DNA of 64,000 nucleotides from Agrococcus sp. KRD186 (GCF_017168255.1 NZ_JABFAP010000001.1:436041-500040); one strand, 5' to 3'. Numbered from the stretch's first letter, positions 17,203 through 26,843 are shown. A program made the numbers and translations. Notes: generated from the letters alone by a model not told the origin.

Positions 17203-18450
17203 GTGAGTGCCCCCGCCCAGCCGTCCCCGTTCGCGCCTCGGTCCGGCCCCGACGTTGGGTTCATCGCCGGTGTGATCGGCGTCGTCGTGCTGGCGCTCGC
17301 ATCGGTGGCCGTGATCTTCATCCTCAACGGCGCGATCGGCGATTCGGCGCTGGTCGCCGGCTCGGGCCTGATGGCGCTGTTCCCGCTCGGCTTCGTCATC
17401 TGGGCGGTGCTCGCCATCGACCGCTGGGAGCCGGAGCCTCGCATCGCGATGTGGTTCGCGGCGCTGTGGGGCGGCATCGCAGCGGTGCTGCTGACGCTGT
17501 GGGTGAACGAGACGGTGCTGCAGCCGCTCGTGGTGCCGCTCCTCCAGTCGCAGGAGCAGTTCGAGTTCTACGCGACGGTCGTGCAGGCGCCGATCACCGA
17601 GGAGCTGTGGAAGGCCATCCCGGTGGTCATCATGTTCCTGTTCTTCCGGAAGGCGTTCGACGGCCCGGTCGACGGCATCGTGTTCGCGGCGCTCTCGGCG
17701 GCGGGCTTCGCCTTCACCGAGAACATCCTCTACTTCGGCACCTCGATCAGCGAGAGCGGCGACGGCTCGTTCATCTTCTTCATGCGCGGCATCATGAGCC
17801 CGCTCACCCACGCCATCTTCACCTCCGTCGGCATCGGCCTGGCGCTGGGCTTCGCTGCCAGGCTGCGCAGCCGCTGGTGGATCCTGCTGGCGTTCCCGGC
17901 CGGGCACCTGGTCTCGGCGCTGCTGCACGCGCTGTGGAACTCGGCGAGCTGGTGGGTGCCGGGCGGCACCCTCGGCTTCTTCGTCTACTACCTGGTGGTG
18001 CAGGTGCCGCTGTGCCTGCTCGCGGCGGGGGTCGTGTGGCTGCTGCTGCGGCAGGAGAAGCAGATCACCCGCGTGCGGCTGCACGACTACGGCCGCGCCG
18101 GCTGGTTCAGCTACGAGGAGGTCGAGCTGCTCTCCTCCGGCGACGGGCGCTCGCTGCTGATGGACTGGAGCAGGCGGCGCGGGCTGCGCAAGCAGATGCA
18201 GCAGTACATCCAGACCTCCACCCGGCTGGCCAACCACCGGCAGCACGCGCTGGTCGGGCGCGACCGCGCGCGGCACGTGGCCGACGAGGCGGGCCTGCTG
18301 GCGAAGCTCATGCACCTGCGCCGCGCGATGGCGACCGTCGCGATCGGCCAGCCGGTGCAGATGCAGCAGGGGATGCCCGTGGCGGCGCACGCGGGCACGC
18401 GCGTGCAGCGCTTCGGCGATCTGGAGCCGGCCTGGCCGCAGCGCCGCTGA
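17203..18450 (+). CDS. PrsW-family intramembrane metalloprotease
   Basis: This 415-residue polytopic membrane protein has the hallmarks of the PrsW/CAAX-protease-like group: a glutamate pair in APITEELWKA (Glu133-134), then GFAFTENILYF, LTHAIFTS and GHLVSALLHALWN inside membrane helices. PrsW in Bacillus cleaves an anti-sigma factor at site 1; no anti-sigma gene is near here, so the substrate is open. A cytoplasmic C-terminal tail of about 120 residues with a basic region is longer than in Bacillus. The GTG start has TACGAT (17191-17196) 6 nt upstream, a leaderless arrangement. Confidence 0.88.
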   Translation: MSAPAQPSPFAPRSGPDVGFIAGVIGVVVLALASVAVIFILNGAIGDSALVAGSGLMALFPLGFVIWAVLAIDRWEPEPRIAMWFAALWGGIAAVLLTLWVNETVLQPLVVPLLQSQEQFEFYATVVQAPITEELWKAIPVVIMFLFFRKAFDGPVDGIVFAALSAAGFAFTENILYFGTSISESGDGSFIFFMRGIMSPLTHAIFTSVGIGLALGFAARLRSRWWILLAFPAGHLVSALLHALWNSASWWVPGGTLGFFVYYLVVQVPLCLLAAGVVWLLLRQEKQITRVRLHDYGRAGWFSYEEVELLSSGDGRSLLMDWSRRRGLRKQMQQYIQTSTRLANHRQHALVGRDRARHVADEAGLLAKLMHLRRAMATVAIGQPVQMQQGMPVAAHAGTRVQRFGDLEPAWPQRR

Positions 18451-18492
18451 CCGGCGTTCGGAACCGCGCCGCCGGAGGGCGCCGTGACCTGG

Positions 18493-18498
18493 TAGTCT
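18493..18498 (+). promoter_or_regulatory. -10 element TAGTCT for rpsO
   Basis: TAGTCT lies about 90 nt before the rpsO ATG. The long leader contains a strong Shine-Dalgarno at 18566-18575 (GAGGAGAGAG), so this is a leadered transcript, as expected for a ribosomal protein under translational feedback. Confidence 0.5.
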
Positions 18499-18585
18499 TG
18501 GCCGGTTGCCGTGAATCGGCCGCGGACAAAGAGCGCTCGTGCATCCAGCCCGGGCACCGCGCTGCGAGGAGAGAGGGGCCCCTAC

Positions 18586-18855
18586 ATGAGCCTGAACGCA
18601 GATATCAAGAAGGCCATCATCGAGGAGTACGCCACGCACGAGGGCGACACCGGGAGCCCCGAGGTGCAGGTCGCGATGCTGTCGCGCCGCATCCTCGACC
18701 TCACGGAGCACCTGAAGGAGCACAAGCACGACCACCACTCGCGTCGTGGTCTGCTGCTGCTCGTCGGTCAGCGTCGCCGCCTGCTCGGCTACCTCCAGGA
18801 TGTTGACATCACGCGCTACCGCACGCTCATCGAGCGTCTCGGCCTGCGCCGCTAG
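18586..18855 (+). CDS. rpsO: 30S ribosomal protein S15
   Basis: S15 binds the central domain of 16S rRNA early in small-subunit assembly. The 89-residue product [12 protein letters not shown]...[11 protein letters not shown] shows the family core [17 protein letters not shown] and [23 protein letters not shown]. An in-frame extension upstream is rejected because the ATG at 18586 has a strong SD at the right distance and gives the exact S15 length. A hairpin terminator follows and then pnp, the order conserved in most bacteria. Confidence 0.98.
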   Translation: MSLNADIKKAIIEEYATHEGDTGSPEVQVAMLSRRILDLTEHLKEHKHDHHSRRGLLLLVGQRRRLLGYLQDVDITRYRTLIERLGLRR

Positions 18856-18874
18856 CCTTCCCAAGCGTTCACGG

Positions 18875-18900
18875 AGGGCCGTCCCCGCGGGGGCGGCCCT
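18875..18900 (+). terminator. Hairpin terminator between rpsO and pnp
   Basis: AGGGCC and GGCCCT enclose an inner CCCC/GGGG stem and are followed by a pyrimidine-rich TCTGCTGTTT. It lies 20 nt after the rpsO stop. As in other bacteria it may be partial, letting some transcripts read into pnp. Confidence 0.7.
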
Positions 18901-18925
18901 TCTGCTGTTTGCGGGCCCGGGCTGG

Positions 18926-19107
18926 TAGCCTTGCCCGGACCGCGTCTGCGGTCGGCGCGCGCCCCACTCGCAATCGCTCGAGAGCTGGTCGTTGGTGGAG
19001 GATGCCGAACTCGCTTCGTCGCTCTCCACTGATGACCACTCCGCGCCGCGATCGGCGCACGACCGTCTTGTCGTGCCCTCGCTGGGCACAGGAGAGGAGT
19101 GACCTTC
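18926..19107 (+). promoter_or_regulatory. pnp promoter and long structured leader
   Basis: TAGCCT (18926-18931) should start a transcript with a leader of about 170 nt. Within it GTGGAG...CTCCAC can pair across about 23 nt near 18992-19028. GTGCCC-TCGCT-GGGCAC (19074-19090) forms a compact hairpin ending directly before the SD AGGAG (19095-19099). In E. coli, pnp is autoregulated by RNase III cleavage and PNPase action on such a leader; the same logic is plausible here but unproven. Confidence 0.5.
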
Positions 19108-21396
19108 ATGGAAGGTCCAGAGATCACATTCGCCGAAGCCGTCATCGACAACGGCCGCTTCGGCACCCGCACCGTCCGCTTCGAGACCGGCCGCCTCGCG
19201 CAGCAGGCTCAGGGCGCCGCGGTCGCGTACATCGACGAGGAGACGATGCTGCTGAGCGCCACGAGCGTCTCGAAGCACCCGAAGGACCACTTCGACTTCT
19301 TCCCGCTGACGGTGGACGTCGAGGAGCGCATGTACGCCGCCGGCCGCATCCCCGGCTCGTTCTTCCGTCGTGAGGGCCGCCCCTCGACCGACGCCATCCT
19401 GACCTGCCGCCTCATCGACCGGCCGCTGCGCCCGTCGTTCGTGGAGGGCATCCGCAACGAGGTGCAGGTCGTCGTCACCGTGCTGGCGATCGACCCCGAC
19501 GAGATCTACGACTCGCTCGCGATCAACGCGGCATCGATGTCGACGCAGCTGAGCGGCCTGCCCTTCGACGGCCCCATCGGCGGCGTGCGCGTCGCGCTCA
19601 TCGACGGCCAGTGGGTCGCCTTCCCGAAGCACTCGCAGCTCGAGCAGGCCGTGTTCAACATGGTCGTCGCCGGCCGCGTGGTCACCGATGCCGCGGGCGT
19701 CGAGGACGTCGCGATCATGATGGTCGAGGCCGAGGCCACCGACAACTCGTGGCTGCTCATCGAGGGCGGCGCCGTGAAGCCGACCGAGGAGGTCGTCGCG
19801 CAGGGCCTCGAGGCATCGAAGCCGTTCATCAAGCAGCTCGTCGCCGCCCAGGCGGAGGTCGCCAAGACCGCAGCCAAGGAGACGCAGGAGTACCCGCTCT
19901 TCCCGCCGTACACCGACGAGGCCCTGGAGGCCGTCCGCGGCATCGCCAAGGACCGGCTGGCCGAGGTCTACCAGATCGCCGGCAAGCTCGAGCGCCAGGA
20001 CGCCGACGACGCGCTCAAGGAGCAGGTCAAGCAGCAGATCAACGAGCGCATCGAGCGCGGCGAGCTCTCGCCGAGCATCGCCGGCGACGTCTCCGGCGCC
20101 TACAAGGCCGTCACCAAGGAGGTCGTCCGCGGACGCATCCTCTCCGAGGGCGTGCGCATGGACGGTCGCGGCCTCGCCGACATCCGTCCCCTCGACGCCG
20201 AGGTGGCCGTCGTGCCGCGCGTGCACGGCTCCGCGATCTTCCAGCGCGGCGAGACCCAGATCATGGGCATCACCACGCTGAACATGCTCAAGCTCGAGCA
20301 GCAGATCGACTCGCTCAGCCCTGTCACCACGAAGCGCTACATGCACAACTACAACTTCCCGCCGTACTCGACCGGTGAGACGGGCCGCGTCGGCAGCCCG
20401 AAGCGCCGCGAGATCGGCCACGGCGCCCTGGCTGAGCGCGCGCTCATGCCCGTGCTGCCCAGCCGTGAGGACTTCCCCTACGCGATCCGCCAGGTCTCTG
20501 AGGCGCTGGGCTCGAACGGCTCGACGTCGATGGGCTCGGTCTGCGCCTCGACGCTCGCGCTGCTCAACGCCGGCGTGCCGCTCAAGGCGCCGGTCGCGGG
20601 CATCGCGATGGGCCTGGTCAGCGACACGGTGAACGGCGAGACCCGCTATGCGGCGCTCACCGACATCCTGGGCGCTGAGGACGCGCTCGGCGACATGGAC
20701 TTCAAGGTCGCCGGCACGCCGGAGTACATCACGGCCATCCAGCTCGACACCAAGCTCTCGGGCCTGCCGGCCTCGGTGCTCACGGGTGCGCTGACGCAGG
20801 CGAAGGAGGCGCGCACCAAGATCCTCGAGGTCCTGAACGCCGCCATCGACGCCCCGGACGAGATGGCGCCCACCGCGCCGCGCGTCATCAGCGTGCAGAT
20901 CCCGGTCGACAAGATCGGCGAGCTGATCGGCCCGAAGGGCAAGACGATCAACCAGATCCAGGACGACACGGGTGCCCAGATCTCGATCGAGGACTCGGGC
21001 GTCGTCTACATCGGCGCCGTCGACGGTCCCTCGGCGGAGGCCGCGCGCGCCGCGGTCAACGCGATCGCCAACCCCTCCAACCCCGAGCCCGGCGAGCGCT
21101 TCCTCGGCACGGTCGTGAAGATCGCGTCGTTCGGCGCCTTCGTCTCGCTCATGCCCGGCCGCGACGGCCTGCTGCACGTGACGGCCATGCGCGCCCTCAA
21201 CGGCGGCAAGCGCATCGAGGCCGTCGAGGACGTCGTCTCGGTCGGTCAGAAGATCCAGGTGCAGATCACCAAGATCGATGACCGCGGCAAGCTCTCGCTC
21301 GAGGTCGTCGACGACAGCGAGCCGGTCGCCCCGACCGCCGCAGCCGGCGACGCCGAGTCCTCGGTGTCCTCGGTCTCGGCCGACTCCGCGGAGTAA
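19108..21396 (+). CDS. pnp: Polyribonucleotide nucleotidyltransferase (PNPase)
   Basis: PNPase degrades RNA 3' to 5' with phosphate and, in Actinobacteria, can also add heteropolymeric tails. The 762-residue protein has two RNase PH cores separated by a helical domain. The second core carries the catalytic Asp block [15 protein letters not shown] (about 518-532). A KH domain (about 590-650; [18 protein letters not shown]) and an S1 domain (about 665-735; [15 protein letters not shown]) follow. An acidic Ser/Ala tail ends it. ATG 19108 is preferred to the GTG 9 nt upstream because of AGGAG 8 nt before it. Confidence 0.97.
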   Translation: MEGPEITFAEAVIDNGRFGTRTVRFETGRLAQQAQGAAVAYIDEETMLLSATSVSKHPKDHFDFFPLTVDVEERMYAAGRIPGSFFRREGRPSTDAILTCRLIDRPLRPSFVEGIRNEVQVVVTVLAIDPDEIYDSLAINAASMSTQLSGLPFDGPIGGVRVALIDGQWVAFPKHSQLEQAVFNMVVAGRVVTDAAGVEDVAIMMVEAEATDNSWLLIEGGAVKPTEEVVAQGLEASKPFIKQLVAAQAEVAKTAAKETQEYPLFPPYTDEALEAVRGIAKDRLAEVYQIAGKLERQDADDALKEQVKQQINERIERGELSPSIAGDVSGAYKAVTKEVVRGRILSEGVRMDGRGLADIRPLDAEVAVVPRVHGSAIFQRGETQIMGITTLNMLKLEQQIDSLSPVTTKRYMHNYNFPPYSTGETGRVGSPKRREIGHGALAERALMPVLPSREDFPYAIRQVSEALGSNGSTSMGSVCASTLALLNAGVPLKAPVAGIAMGLVSDTVNGETRYAALTDILGAEDALGDMDFKVAGTPEYITAIQLDTKLSGLPASVLTGALTQAKEARTKILEVLNAAIDAPDEMAPTAPRVISVQIPVDKIGELIGPKGKTINQIQDDTGAQISIEDSGVVYIGAVDGPSAEAARAAVNAIANPSNPEPGERFLGTVVKIASFGAFVSLMPGRDGLLHVTAMRALNGGKRIEAVEDVVSVGQKIQVQITKIDDRGKLSLEVVDDSEPVAPTAAAGDAESSVSSVSADSAE

Positions 21397-21411
21397 CCGA
21401 GCCACAGGCAC

Positions 21412-21455
21412 GACGACGGATGCCCTCACCCGGCCGGGTGGGGGCATCCGTCGTC
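21412..21455 (+). terminator. Strong hairpin terminator after pnp
   Basis: GACGACGGATGCCC pairs perfectly with GGGCATCCGTCGTC, enclosing a second perfect stem (CACCCGG/CCGGGTG). This is one of the most stable hairpins in the window. It lies 16 nt after the pnp stop and 15 nt before the next -10 element. Confidence 0.85.
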
Positions 21456-21469
21456 TGTGCATGCGCGGG

Positions 21470-21475
21470 TAGAAT
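21470..21475 (+). promoter_or_regulatory. -10 element TAGAAT for the leaderless M16 gene
   Basis: TAGAAT ends exactly 6 nt before the ATG at 21482, placing the transcription start at the initiation codon. No SD is present. Confidence 0.65.
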
Positions 21476-21481
21476 CGACGG

Positions 21482-22855
21482 ATGCCTGCTGTCGCCCTGC
21501 CGCTCGAGACCCCAGAGATCGTCATCAACGCCGCGGGCGACGCGGTGGTGCGCAGGAGCGTGCTGCCCAGCGGCGTGCGCGTGCTCACCGAGCAGGTGCC
21601 GGGGGCGGCGAGCGCCTCGGTGGGCTTCTGGGTGCCGGTGGGCTCGCGCGACGAGCGCGAGGACGCGCGCGGCGCGACGCACTTCCTCGAGCACCTGCTG
21701 TTCAAGGGCACGCCCACCCGCACGGCCTTCGACATCGCCGTCGCCTTCGACGAGGTGGGCGGCGAGCACAACGCGCTCACCGCCAAGGAGCACACCTGCT
21801 ACTACGCCAAGGTGCGCGACCGCGACCTGGGCATGGCCGTCGACGTGCTCGCCGACATGGTGACCTCCTCGCTGCTCGACGCGACCGAGTTCGAGCACGA
21901 GCGGGAAGTCATCCTGGAAGAGCTCGCGATGGCCGACGACGACCCCGGCGATGTCGCGGGGGAGCGGCTGAGCGAGCTCGTGCACGGCCTCGAGGCGCCG
22001 CTGGGCCGCCCGATCGGCGGCACGAACGAGTCGATCCGCGCCGTCTCGCGCGACCGGGTCGCCGAGCACTACCGCGAGCACTACGACGCGAGCGACCTCG
22101 TCGTCACGGTCGCCGGCGCGGTCGACCACGACACGGTGGTCGAGCAGCTGCAGGAGGCGCTGGGCCGCTACGGCTGGTCGCTCACGGATGCGGAGCCCAA
22201 GGCGCGCCGCGACGGCGCCCTGCAGCCGTACACCGCCGGCGGGCTCACGGTCGTGCGGCGCCCGCTCGAGCAGGTCAGCCTCATGATCGGCACGCCCGGG
22301 CTCACCGCGATCGACCCCCGCCGCAGCACCATGGCGGTGCTCAACGCCGTGCTGGGCGCCGGCATGTCCTCCCGGCTGTTCCAGGAGATCCGCGAGCGGC
22401 GCGGCCTGGCCTACTCGGTCTACTCCTTCGCCTCCGGCTACGCCGACGCGGGCCTGATGGGCATGGCCGCGGCTTGCCAGCCGCACAAGACGCTCGAGGT
22501 GGCCACGCTCATGCTCGCCGAGCTCGAGCGGCTGGCGGAGGGCGCGAGCGACGAGGAGCTGCGCCGTGCCAAGGGCCAGCTGGCCGGCGGCTCGGCGCTC
22601 GCGCTCGAGGAGAGCGACACGCGCATGGCGCGGCTGGGTCGGGCGGAGCTGACGCTCGGCGAGTACCTCGACATCGACGCGACGCTCGAGCGCATCGAGC
22701 GGGTCACCGACGCGGATGTGCGCGCCCTGGCGGCGGAGCTCGCGGGCGGCGCACGCTCGATCTCGGCGGTCGGGCAGGTGCCGGAGGGGCTCGAGGCGCT
22801 CGTGTCCAGCGGCGGGCGGGATACGGTGGAGGCAGCGGTCCCAGCCGCTCGCTAG
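21482..22855 (+). CDS. M16 family zinc metallopeptidase (PqqL/mitochondrial-processing-type)
   Basis: This 457-residue insulinase-like protease has the inverted zinc motif HFLEH (His67, Glu70, His71), with the third ligand in the REVILEELAM helix near residue 147. It also has the C-terminal R/Y pair region of single-chain members (RGLAYSVYSFASGYADAGL). It has no signal peptide. A pnp-M16 peptidase order is conserved in many Gram-positive bacteria, but the substrate is unknown; processing or turnover of small peptides is the family's theme. Expression starts from a leaderless promoter directly after the pnp terminator. Confidence 0.92.
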   Translation: MPAVALPLETPEIVINAAGDAVVRRSVLPSGVRVLTEQVPGAASASVGFWVPVGSRDEREDARGATHFLEHLLFKGTPTRTAFDIAVAFDEVGGEHNALTAKEHTCYYAKVRDRDLGMAVDVLADMVTSSLLDATEFEHEREVILEELAMADDDPGDVAGERLSELVHGLEAPLGRPIGGTNESIRAVSRDRVAEHYREHYDASDLVVTVAGAVDHDTVVEQLQEALGRYGWSLTDAEPKARRDGALQPYTAGGLTVVRRPLEQVSLMIGTPGLTAIDPRRSTMAVLNAVLGAGMSSRLFQEIRERRGLAYSVYSFASGYADAGLMGMAAACQPHKTLEVATLMLAELERLAEGASDEELRRAKGQLAGGSALALEESDTRMARLGRAELTLGEYLDIDATLERIERVTDADVRALAAELAGGARSISAVGQVPEGLEALVSSGGRDTVEAAVPAAR

Positions 22856-22926
22856 TGAGAAGGGCGCGTTGGCGTGCCCGCAGCAATCGACGATCGGGCG
22901 CATCGGCGCGCCCACCCGGAGGAATG

Positions 22927-23529
22927 ATGGCGCACCTGCTCTACCTCGTCCGACACGGTGAGCAGCTCGATGCGGAGCATGGCGTCGACGACGGCAAGCT
23001 CTCCGCCCGAGGCGTGCGGCAGGCGCAGGCGATCGCGCAGCGGCTCTCGGGCGTGCACTTCGATCACGCGTGGATGTCGCCGCTCACCCGCGCGACCGAG
23101 ACGGCGTCGATCATGCAGCAGCGGCTGCCCGCGGTCGAGTTCGAGAAGTCGTCGCTGCTGCTCGACTGCATCCCCTCCGGCAAGACCGAGCACACGCCGG
23201 CGGGCTTCCACCGCTTCCTCGAGAGCGTCCGCCCCGAGGAGGCCGAGGCCGGCGCGGCGCAGATGCACGACGCGGGGGAGCAGTGGCTGCGCCCCTCGCG
23301 CGGCGACGTGAACGAGCTGCTGGTCACCCACAACTTCGTCATCGGCTGGTTCGTGCGCGAGGTCATGCAGTCGCCCGAGTGGCAGTGGATGAGCCTCAAC
23401 CAGGCCAACTGCGGCCTCACGATCATCCGCCGCCGCACCGGCAAGCCGCCGCAGCTCGTGGTGCACAACGACCTCGGCCACCTGCCCGCCGAGGAGCGCA
23501 CCGGCATGCCGCTCCCGCAGCCCTATTGA
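22927..23529 (+). CDS. Histidine phosphatase / phosphoglycerate-mutase-like protein
   Basis: The 200-residue protein opens MAHLLYLVRHGEQ; RHG is the catalytic phosphohistidine motif of branch 1 of the histidine phosphatase superfamily. WMSPLTRATETA and LLVTHNFVIGWFVRE supply the other phosphate-pocket residues. The family spans phosphoglycerate mutases and small-molecule phosphatases; the substrate here cannot be told. An in-frame ATG lies directly upstream at 22924, but GGAGGA at 22918-22923 leaves better room for 22927. The gene runs convergent with the GNAT gene, overlapping it by 7 nt. Confidence 0.88.
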   Translation: MAHLLYLVRHGEQLDAEHGVDDGKLSARGVRQAQAIAQRLSGVHFDHAWMSPLTRATETASIMQQRLPAVEFEKSSLLLDCIPSGKTEHTPAGFHRFLESVRPEEAEAGAAQMHDAGEQWLRPSRGDVNELLVTHNFVIGWFVREVMQSPEWQWMSLNQANCGLTIIRRRTGKPPQLVVHNDLGHLPAEERTGMPLPQPY

Positions 23530-23984
23530 GCGAGCGGCTTCAGGAACCAGCTCGTCGCGTTCGGGTTGTCGTTGTAGGCGGCGATGGATGCGTAGCCGCG
23601 GCTCGCGTAGAGGCCGTTGGCGGCCGCGAGCGCCTTGTTGGTGTCGAGCACGACCTCGCTCGCCCCGAGCTCGACGGCGCGCGCCTCGAGCGCGGCCAGC
23701 AGCGCTGCGCCGGTGCCCCGACCGCGGCCGGCCGGCGCGACGTACAGGTGCTTCACCTCGAAGCGCTCCGGCGCGAGCCGCCGCAGGGCGCCGCAGCCGA
23801 CCGGCTCGTCGTCACGCCAGGCCACCAGGAACGCGCCATCGGGCGCGCGGAGCGTCGCCGGATCGGCGGGCTTCGGCGTGTAGACGCCGCCGATGAAGGT
23901 GATGGCGCGGTCGGTGAAGTAGGCCTGCAGCAGCGACTGGGCGACCTCGGTCGCCGGGTCCTCGGGAGCGATCGTGATGGGCAC
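23523..23984 (-). CDS. GNAT family N-acetyltransferase
   Basis: This 153-residue single-domain acetyltransferase has the acetyl-CoA pyrophosphate loop VAPAGRGRGTGAALLAALE (motif A) after KHLYVAPAG, and a C-terminal block NGLYASRGYASI typical of the fold. The acceptor is unknown. The start is GTG at 23984 with TAGAGT on the minus strand (23991-23996) 6 nt upstream, so it is probably leaderless. It is divergent from dapB, whose own -10 lies about 30 nt away. Confidence 0.88.
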   Translation of the reverse strand: MPITIAPEDPATEVAQSLLQAYFTDRAITFIGGVYTPKPADPATLRAPDGAFLVAWRDDEPVGCGALRRLAPERFEVKHLYVAPAGRGRGTGAALLAALEARAVELGASEVVLDTNKALAAANGLYASRGYASIAAYNDNPNATSWFLKPLAQ

Positions 23985-24039
23985 CCGGCAACTCTACGAC
24001 CGCCCCGACCCGCTCCCCGGTGGCCGTAGGCTTGATGCC

Positions 24040-24744
24040 ATGGCAGGAACCAGGCGCGTCGGCATCGCAGGCTCCACCGGGCGGCTCGGCTCGCTCGCGC
24101 TGCGGCTGGCGCAGGAGGCCGACGACCTCGAGCCGGTCGAGATCGACGTGCGCGAGGGGTTCGAGCTCACGGGGCTCGACGTCGTCTTCGACGCGACCGT
24201 GCTGGCCGCCAGCGCGAAGCTCGTGGAGGCAGCGACCGAGGCGGGCACGCCGCTCGTCATCGCGACCAGCGGCTGGAGCGACGAGCGCATCGGCGCCCTC
24301 CGTGACCGAGGTGCCCAGCGCATCCGCATCGTGCCCAACTTCTCGCTCGGCAGCGTGCTCGAGACGCACCTGGCGACCATCGCGGCGCAGCACTTCGAGG
24401 CCGTCGAGGTGGTCGAGGCGCACCACGACCGCAAGCGCGACGCCCCCAGCGGCACCGCCACCCGCACCGCGGAGGCGATCGGCGCGGTGCGCGGCTTCCG
24501 GCCGGCGACGCCCGACGAGCCCGGCCGCGGCGAGATCATCGCGGGCGTGCCCGTGCACGCCATCCGGCTGCCCGGTGTCGTCGCCCGCCAGGAGGTCATC
24601 TTCGGCGGCGTCGGCGAGACGCTCACGATCCGCCACGACACCTCCTCGAGCGACTCGTACTCGGCGGGCATCCTGCTGGCGCTGCGCGCCGAGCCGCAGC
24701 CTGGCGTGACGGTCGGCATCGGCGACCTGCTGGGCCTCGCGTGA
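24040..24744 (+). CDS. dapB: 4-hydroxy-tetrahydrodipicolinate reductase
   Basis: DapB reduces the dihydrodipicolinate-stage intermediate with NAD(P)H, the second step of the diaminopimelate/lysine branch. The 234-residue protein has the dinucleotide motif GIAGSTG (residues 8-14) and the catalytic EAHHDRKRDAPSGTA block (His128-129, Lys132). FGGVGETLTIRHD follows. It is slightly short of the usual 245-270 residues. ATG 24040 has TAGGCT (24027-24032) 7 nt upstream, so it is leaderless. dapA lies 2.8 kb downstream; thyA and folA sit between. Confidence 0.95.
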   Translation: MAGTRRVGIAGSTGRLGSLALRLAQEADDLEPVEIDVREGFELTGLDVVFDATVLAASAKLVEAATEAGTPLVIATSGWSDERIGALRDRGAQRIRIVPNFSLGSVLETHLATIAAQHFEAVEVVEAHHDRKRDAPSGTATRTAEAIGAVRGFRPATPDEPGRGEIIAGVPVHAIRLPGVVARQEVIFGGVGETLTIRHDTSSSDSYSAGILLALRAEPQPGVTVGIGDLLGLA

Positions 24745-25349
24745 GCGACCCGAGCGACGGCCCCGCCACCGACCAGCCCGCTGCCGGCATGTCCGCTGCA
24801 GGCACGTCCGCTGACGGCATACCCGGGACGCTTGGTGCGAGCGCCGGTCCGGGCGCCGGCCCCGGCGCCGGCCCCGCCGCTCGCACCCGCACCGCCAGGG
24901 CGCTCGCCCTCGTGATCGCGGCGGCGCTCGCCCTCTACGTGGTGGTCGCCGGCGGGCTCGCGATCGGCTTCCTGCTCACCGGCACGCCGCTGAGCATCGT
25001 GGTGGGCGTCGCGCTGGCGGTCTTCACCATCGTCGGCGCGTGGGCGCTCGCGTCCGAGCTCGTCTTCGGCATCCGCCTCGACCGTGCCGTGCGGGCCCTC
25101 GCCGCCGAGGGCGGCATGCCCGCGCCGCTGCCGGCCACCGCGTCCGGCCGCGCCGACACGGCCGCCGCCGAGCATGCCTTCCCGGTCGCGAAGGCCGACG
25201 TGGAGGCGCACCCCGGGTCCTGGCAGTCGTGGCTGCGGCTGTCGATGGCATACGACGCCGCGCGCGATCGCAAGCGCGCCCGCATGGCTGCCCGCAAGGC
25301 GCTCGAACTGCGGAAGCTGCGGGAGACTGGAGCACAGGAGGCACCATGA
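24741..25349 (+). CDS. Membrane protein with two helices and a TPR-like tail
   Basis: The 202-residue product begins with a low-complexity Gly/Ala/Pro segment of about 45 residues. Two adjacent membrane helices (about 52-78 and 80-108) and a soluble tail follow; the tail [30 protein letters not shown] (shown here in parts: [28 protein letters not shown]) resembles one TPR repeat. I know of no function. It is joined to dapB (4-nt overlap) and thyA (4-nt overlap), an arrangement I believe recurs in related Actinobacteria, so co-expression with cell-wall and thymidylate genes is likely. The GTG start is set by the overlap. Confidence 0.8.
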   Translation: MSDPSDGPATDQPAAGMSAAGTSADGIPGTLGASAGPGAGPGAGPAARTRTARALALVIAAALALYVVVAGGLAIGFLLTGTPLSIVVGVALAVFTIVGAWALASELVFGIRLDRAVRALAAEGGMPAPLPATASGRADTAAAEHAFPVAKADVEAHPGSWQSWLRLSMAYDAARDRKRARMAARKALELRKLRETGAQEAP

Positions 25350-26191
25350 CTGAGCACACGACCGCCACGGGCGCGCCCGCGCGACCCGACGCATCCGCCC
25401 ACCCCTACGAGGCGCTGCTCGCCGACGTCTTCGCCAACGGCGAGCACAAGGGCGATCGCACCGGCACGGGCACCCGCAGCGTGTTCGGCCGGCAGCTGCG
25501 CTACGACCTCAGCGAGGGCTTCCCGCTCATCACCACCAAGCGCGTGCACTTCAAATCGATCGCGGCCGAGCTGCTGTGGTTCCTGCGCGGCGAGACCAAC
25601 GTGCAGTGGCTGCGCGACCAGGGCGTCACCATCTGGGACGAGTGGGCCGACGAGGACGGCGAGCTCGGCCCGGTCTACGGCGTGCAGTGGCGCTCGTGGC
25701 CCGACCCGCACGGCGGCACGATCGACCAGATCGCGCAGGTGGTCGAGTCGATCCGCACGAACCCCGACAGCCGCCGCCACATCGTCTCCGCCTGGAACCC
25801 GGCCGACATCCCCGAGATGGCGCTCGCCCCCTGCCACGCGTTCTTCCAGTTCGACGTCACCGATGGCCGCCTGAGCTGCCAGCTGTACCAGCGCTCGGCC
25901 GACATGTTCCTCGGCGTGCCCTTCAACATCGCCAGCTACGCGCTGCTGACCCACATGGTCGCGCAGCAGACCGGCCTCGAGGTGGGCGACTTCGTCTGGA
26001 CCGGCGGCGACTGCCACATCTACGACAACCACGTCGAGCAGGTCGAGCGCCAGCTCGCCCGCGAGCCGTACGCCCTGCCGACGCTGCGCCTCACCCGCAC
26101 GCCCGACAGCATCCTCGACTACACGCTCGACGACTTCGAGGTGGTCGGCTACGAGCACCACCCCGGCATCAAGGCGCCGGTCGCGGTCTGA
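25346..26191 (+). CDS. thyA: Thymidylate synthase (ThyA type)
   Basis: ThyA methylates dUMP to dTMP using methylene-tetrahydrofolate, producing dihydrofolate. The 281-residue protein has the catalytic cysteine in [10 protein letters not shown] (Cys163) and the phosphate-binding [12 protein letters not shown] and [14 protein letters not shown]. The substrate loop [20 protein letters not shown] is also intact. A 20-residue N-terminal extension precedes the usual start. AGGAGG lies 5 nt before the ATG. folA follows 28 nt downstream, which makes sense because the dihydrofolate produced must be recycled. Confidence 0.97.
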   Translation: MTEHTTATGAPARPDASAHPYEALLADVFANGEHKGDRTGTGTRSVFGRQLRYDLSEGFPLITTKRVHFKSIAAELLWFLRGETNVQWLRDQGVTIWDEWADEDGELGPVYGVQWRSWPDPHGGTIDQIAQVVESIRTNPDSRRHIVSAWNPADIPEMALAPCHAFFQFDVTDGRLSCQLYQRSADMFLGVPFNIASYALLTHMVAQQTGLEVGDFVWTGGDCHIYDNHVEQVERQLAREPYALPTLRLTRTPDSILDYTLDDFEVVGYEHHPGIKAPVAV

Positions 26192-26219
26192 GCAGCGAGC
26201 GGCGGGGGAGGGCAGGCGG

Positions 26220-26759
26220 ATGCTCGGCATGATCTGGGCGCAGGCGCGCGGCGGCGTCATCGGTGAGGCCGGCGACATGCCCTGGCGCCTGCCGGAGGAC
26301 ATGGCGCGCTTCAAGGCGGTCACGATGGGCCACCCGGTGATCATGGGCCGGCGCACGTGGGAATCGTTCCCCGAGCGCTTCCGGCCGCTCCCGGGCCGCG
26401 ACAACATCGTCATCACCTCCAACTCCGACTACGGCGCGGCCGGCGCCCGCACGGTCGGCAGCCTCGACGAGGCGCTGTCCGCGGCCCGCGCGCTGCTCGC
26501 CGAAGCGGGCGGCGCCGACGGCGAGGTGTGGATCATCGGCGGCGGCCGCGTCTACCGCGACGCCATCGATCGCGCCGACCGACTCGAGATCACCGACATC
26601 GACCTCGACGCATCCGGAGACACCACCGCCCCCGAGCCTGTGACGGGCACGGCGGATGCGCTGTGGCGCGAGACCGCGCGCGACCCGGCCACGGGGTGGC
26701 ACGAGAGCACCTCGGGGCTGCGCTACGCCTACCGCACCCTCGAGCGCGCCCGCGGCTGA
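26220..26759 (+). CDS. folA: Dihydrofolate reductase
   Basis: FolA reduces dihydrofolate to tetrahydrofolate with NADPH, recycling the product of ThyA. The 179-residue protein shows IWAQARGGVIGEAGDMPWRLPEDMARFK, given here in two parts: IWAQARGGVIG and MPWRLPEDMARFK, with the catalytic acid in PEDM. GHPVIMGRRTWESFP and VWIIGGGRVYRDA follow. A purine-rich GGGGGAGGGCAGG serves as SD just before the ATG. It is the last gene of the dapB-thyA-folA run and converges on a GNAT gene. Confidence 0.96.
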   Translation: MLGMIWAQARGGVIGEAGDMPWRLPEDMARFKAVTMGHPVIMGRRTWESFPERFRPLPGRDNIVITSNSDYGAAGARTVGSLDEALSAARALLAEAGGADGEVWIIGGGRVYRDAIDRADRLEITDIDLDASGDTTAPEPVTGTADALWRETARDPATGWHESTSGLRYAYRTLERARG

Positions 26760-26843
26760 AGCAGCCCGGTGGTCGACGCCCGTCGGCGCGGCTGCAGCCG
26801 GTCGCGCTGCCCCAGCCGGTCGACGCTCGTCGGCGCGCCGGCC

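Noticed and set aside
17086..21795. Very long minus-strand open frame antisense to aspA, prsW-like, rpsO and pnp
   Set aside because: It is a shadow of GC-rich coding on the other strand; its product is Arg/Ala/His-rich with no family features, while the plus-strand genes are certain.
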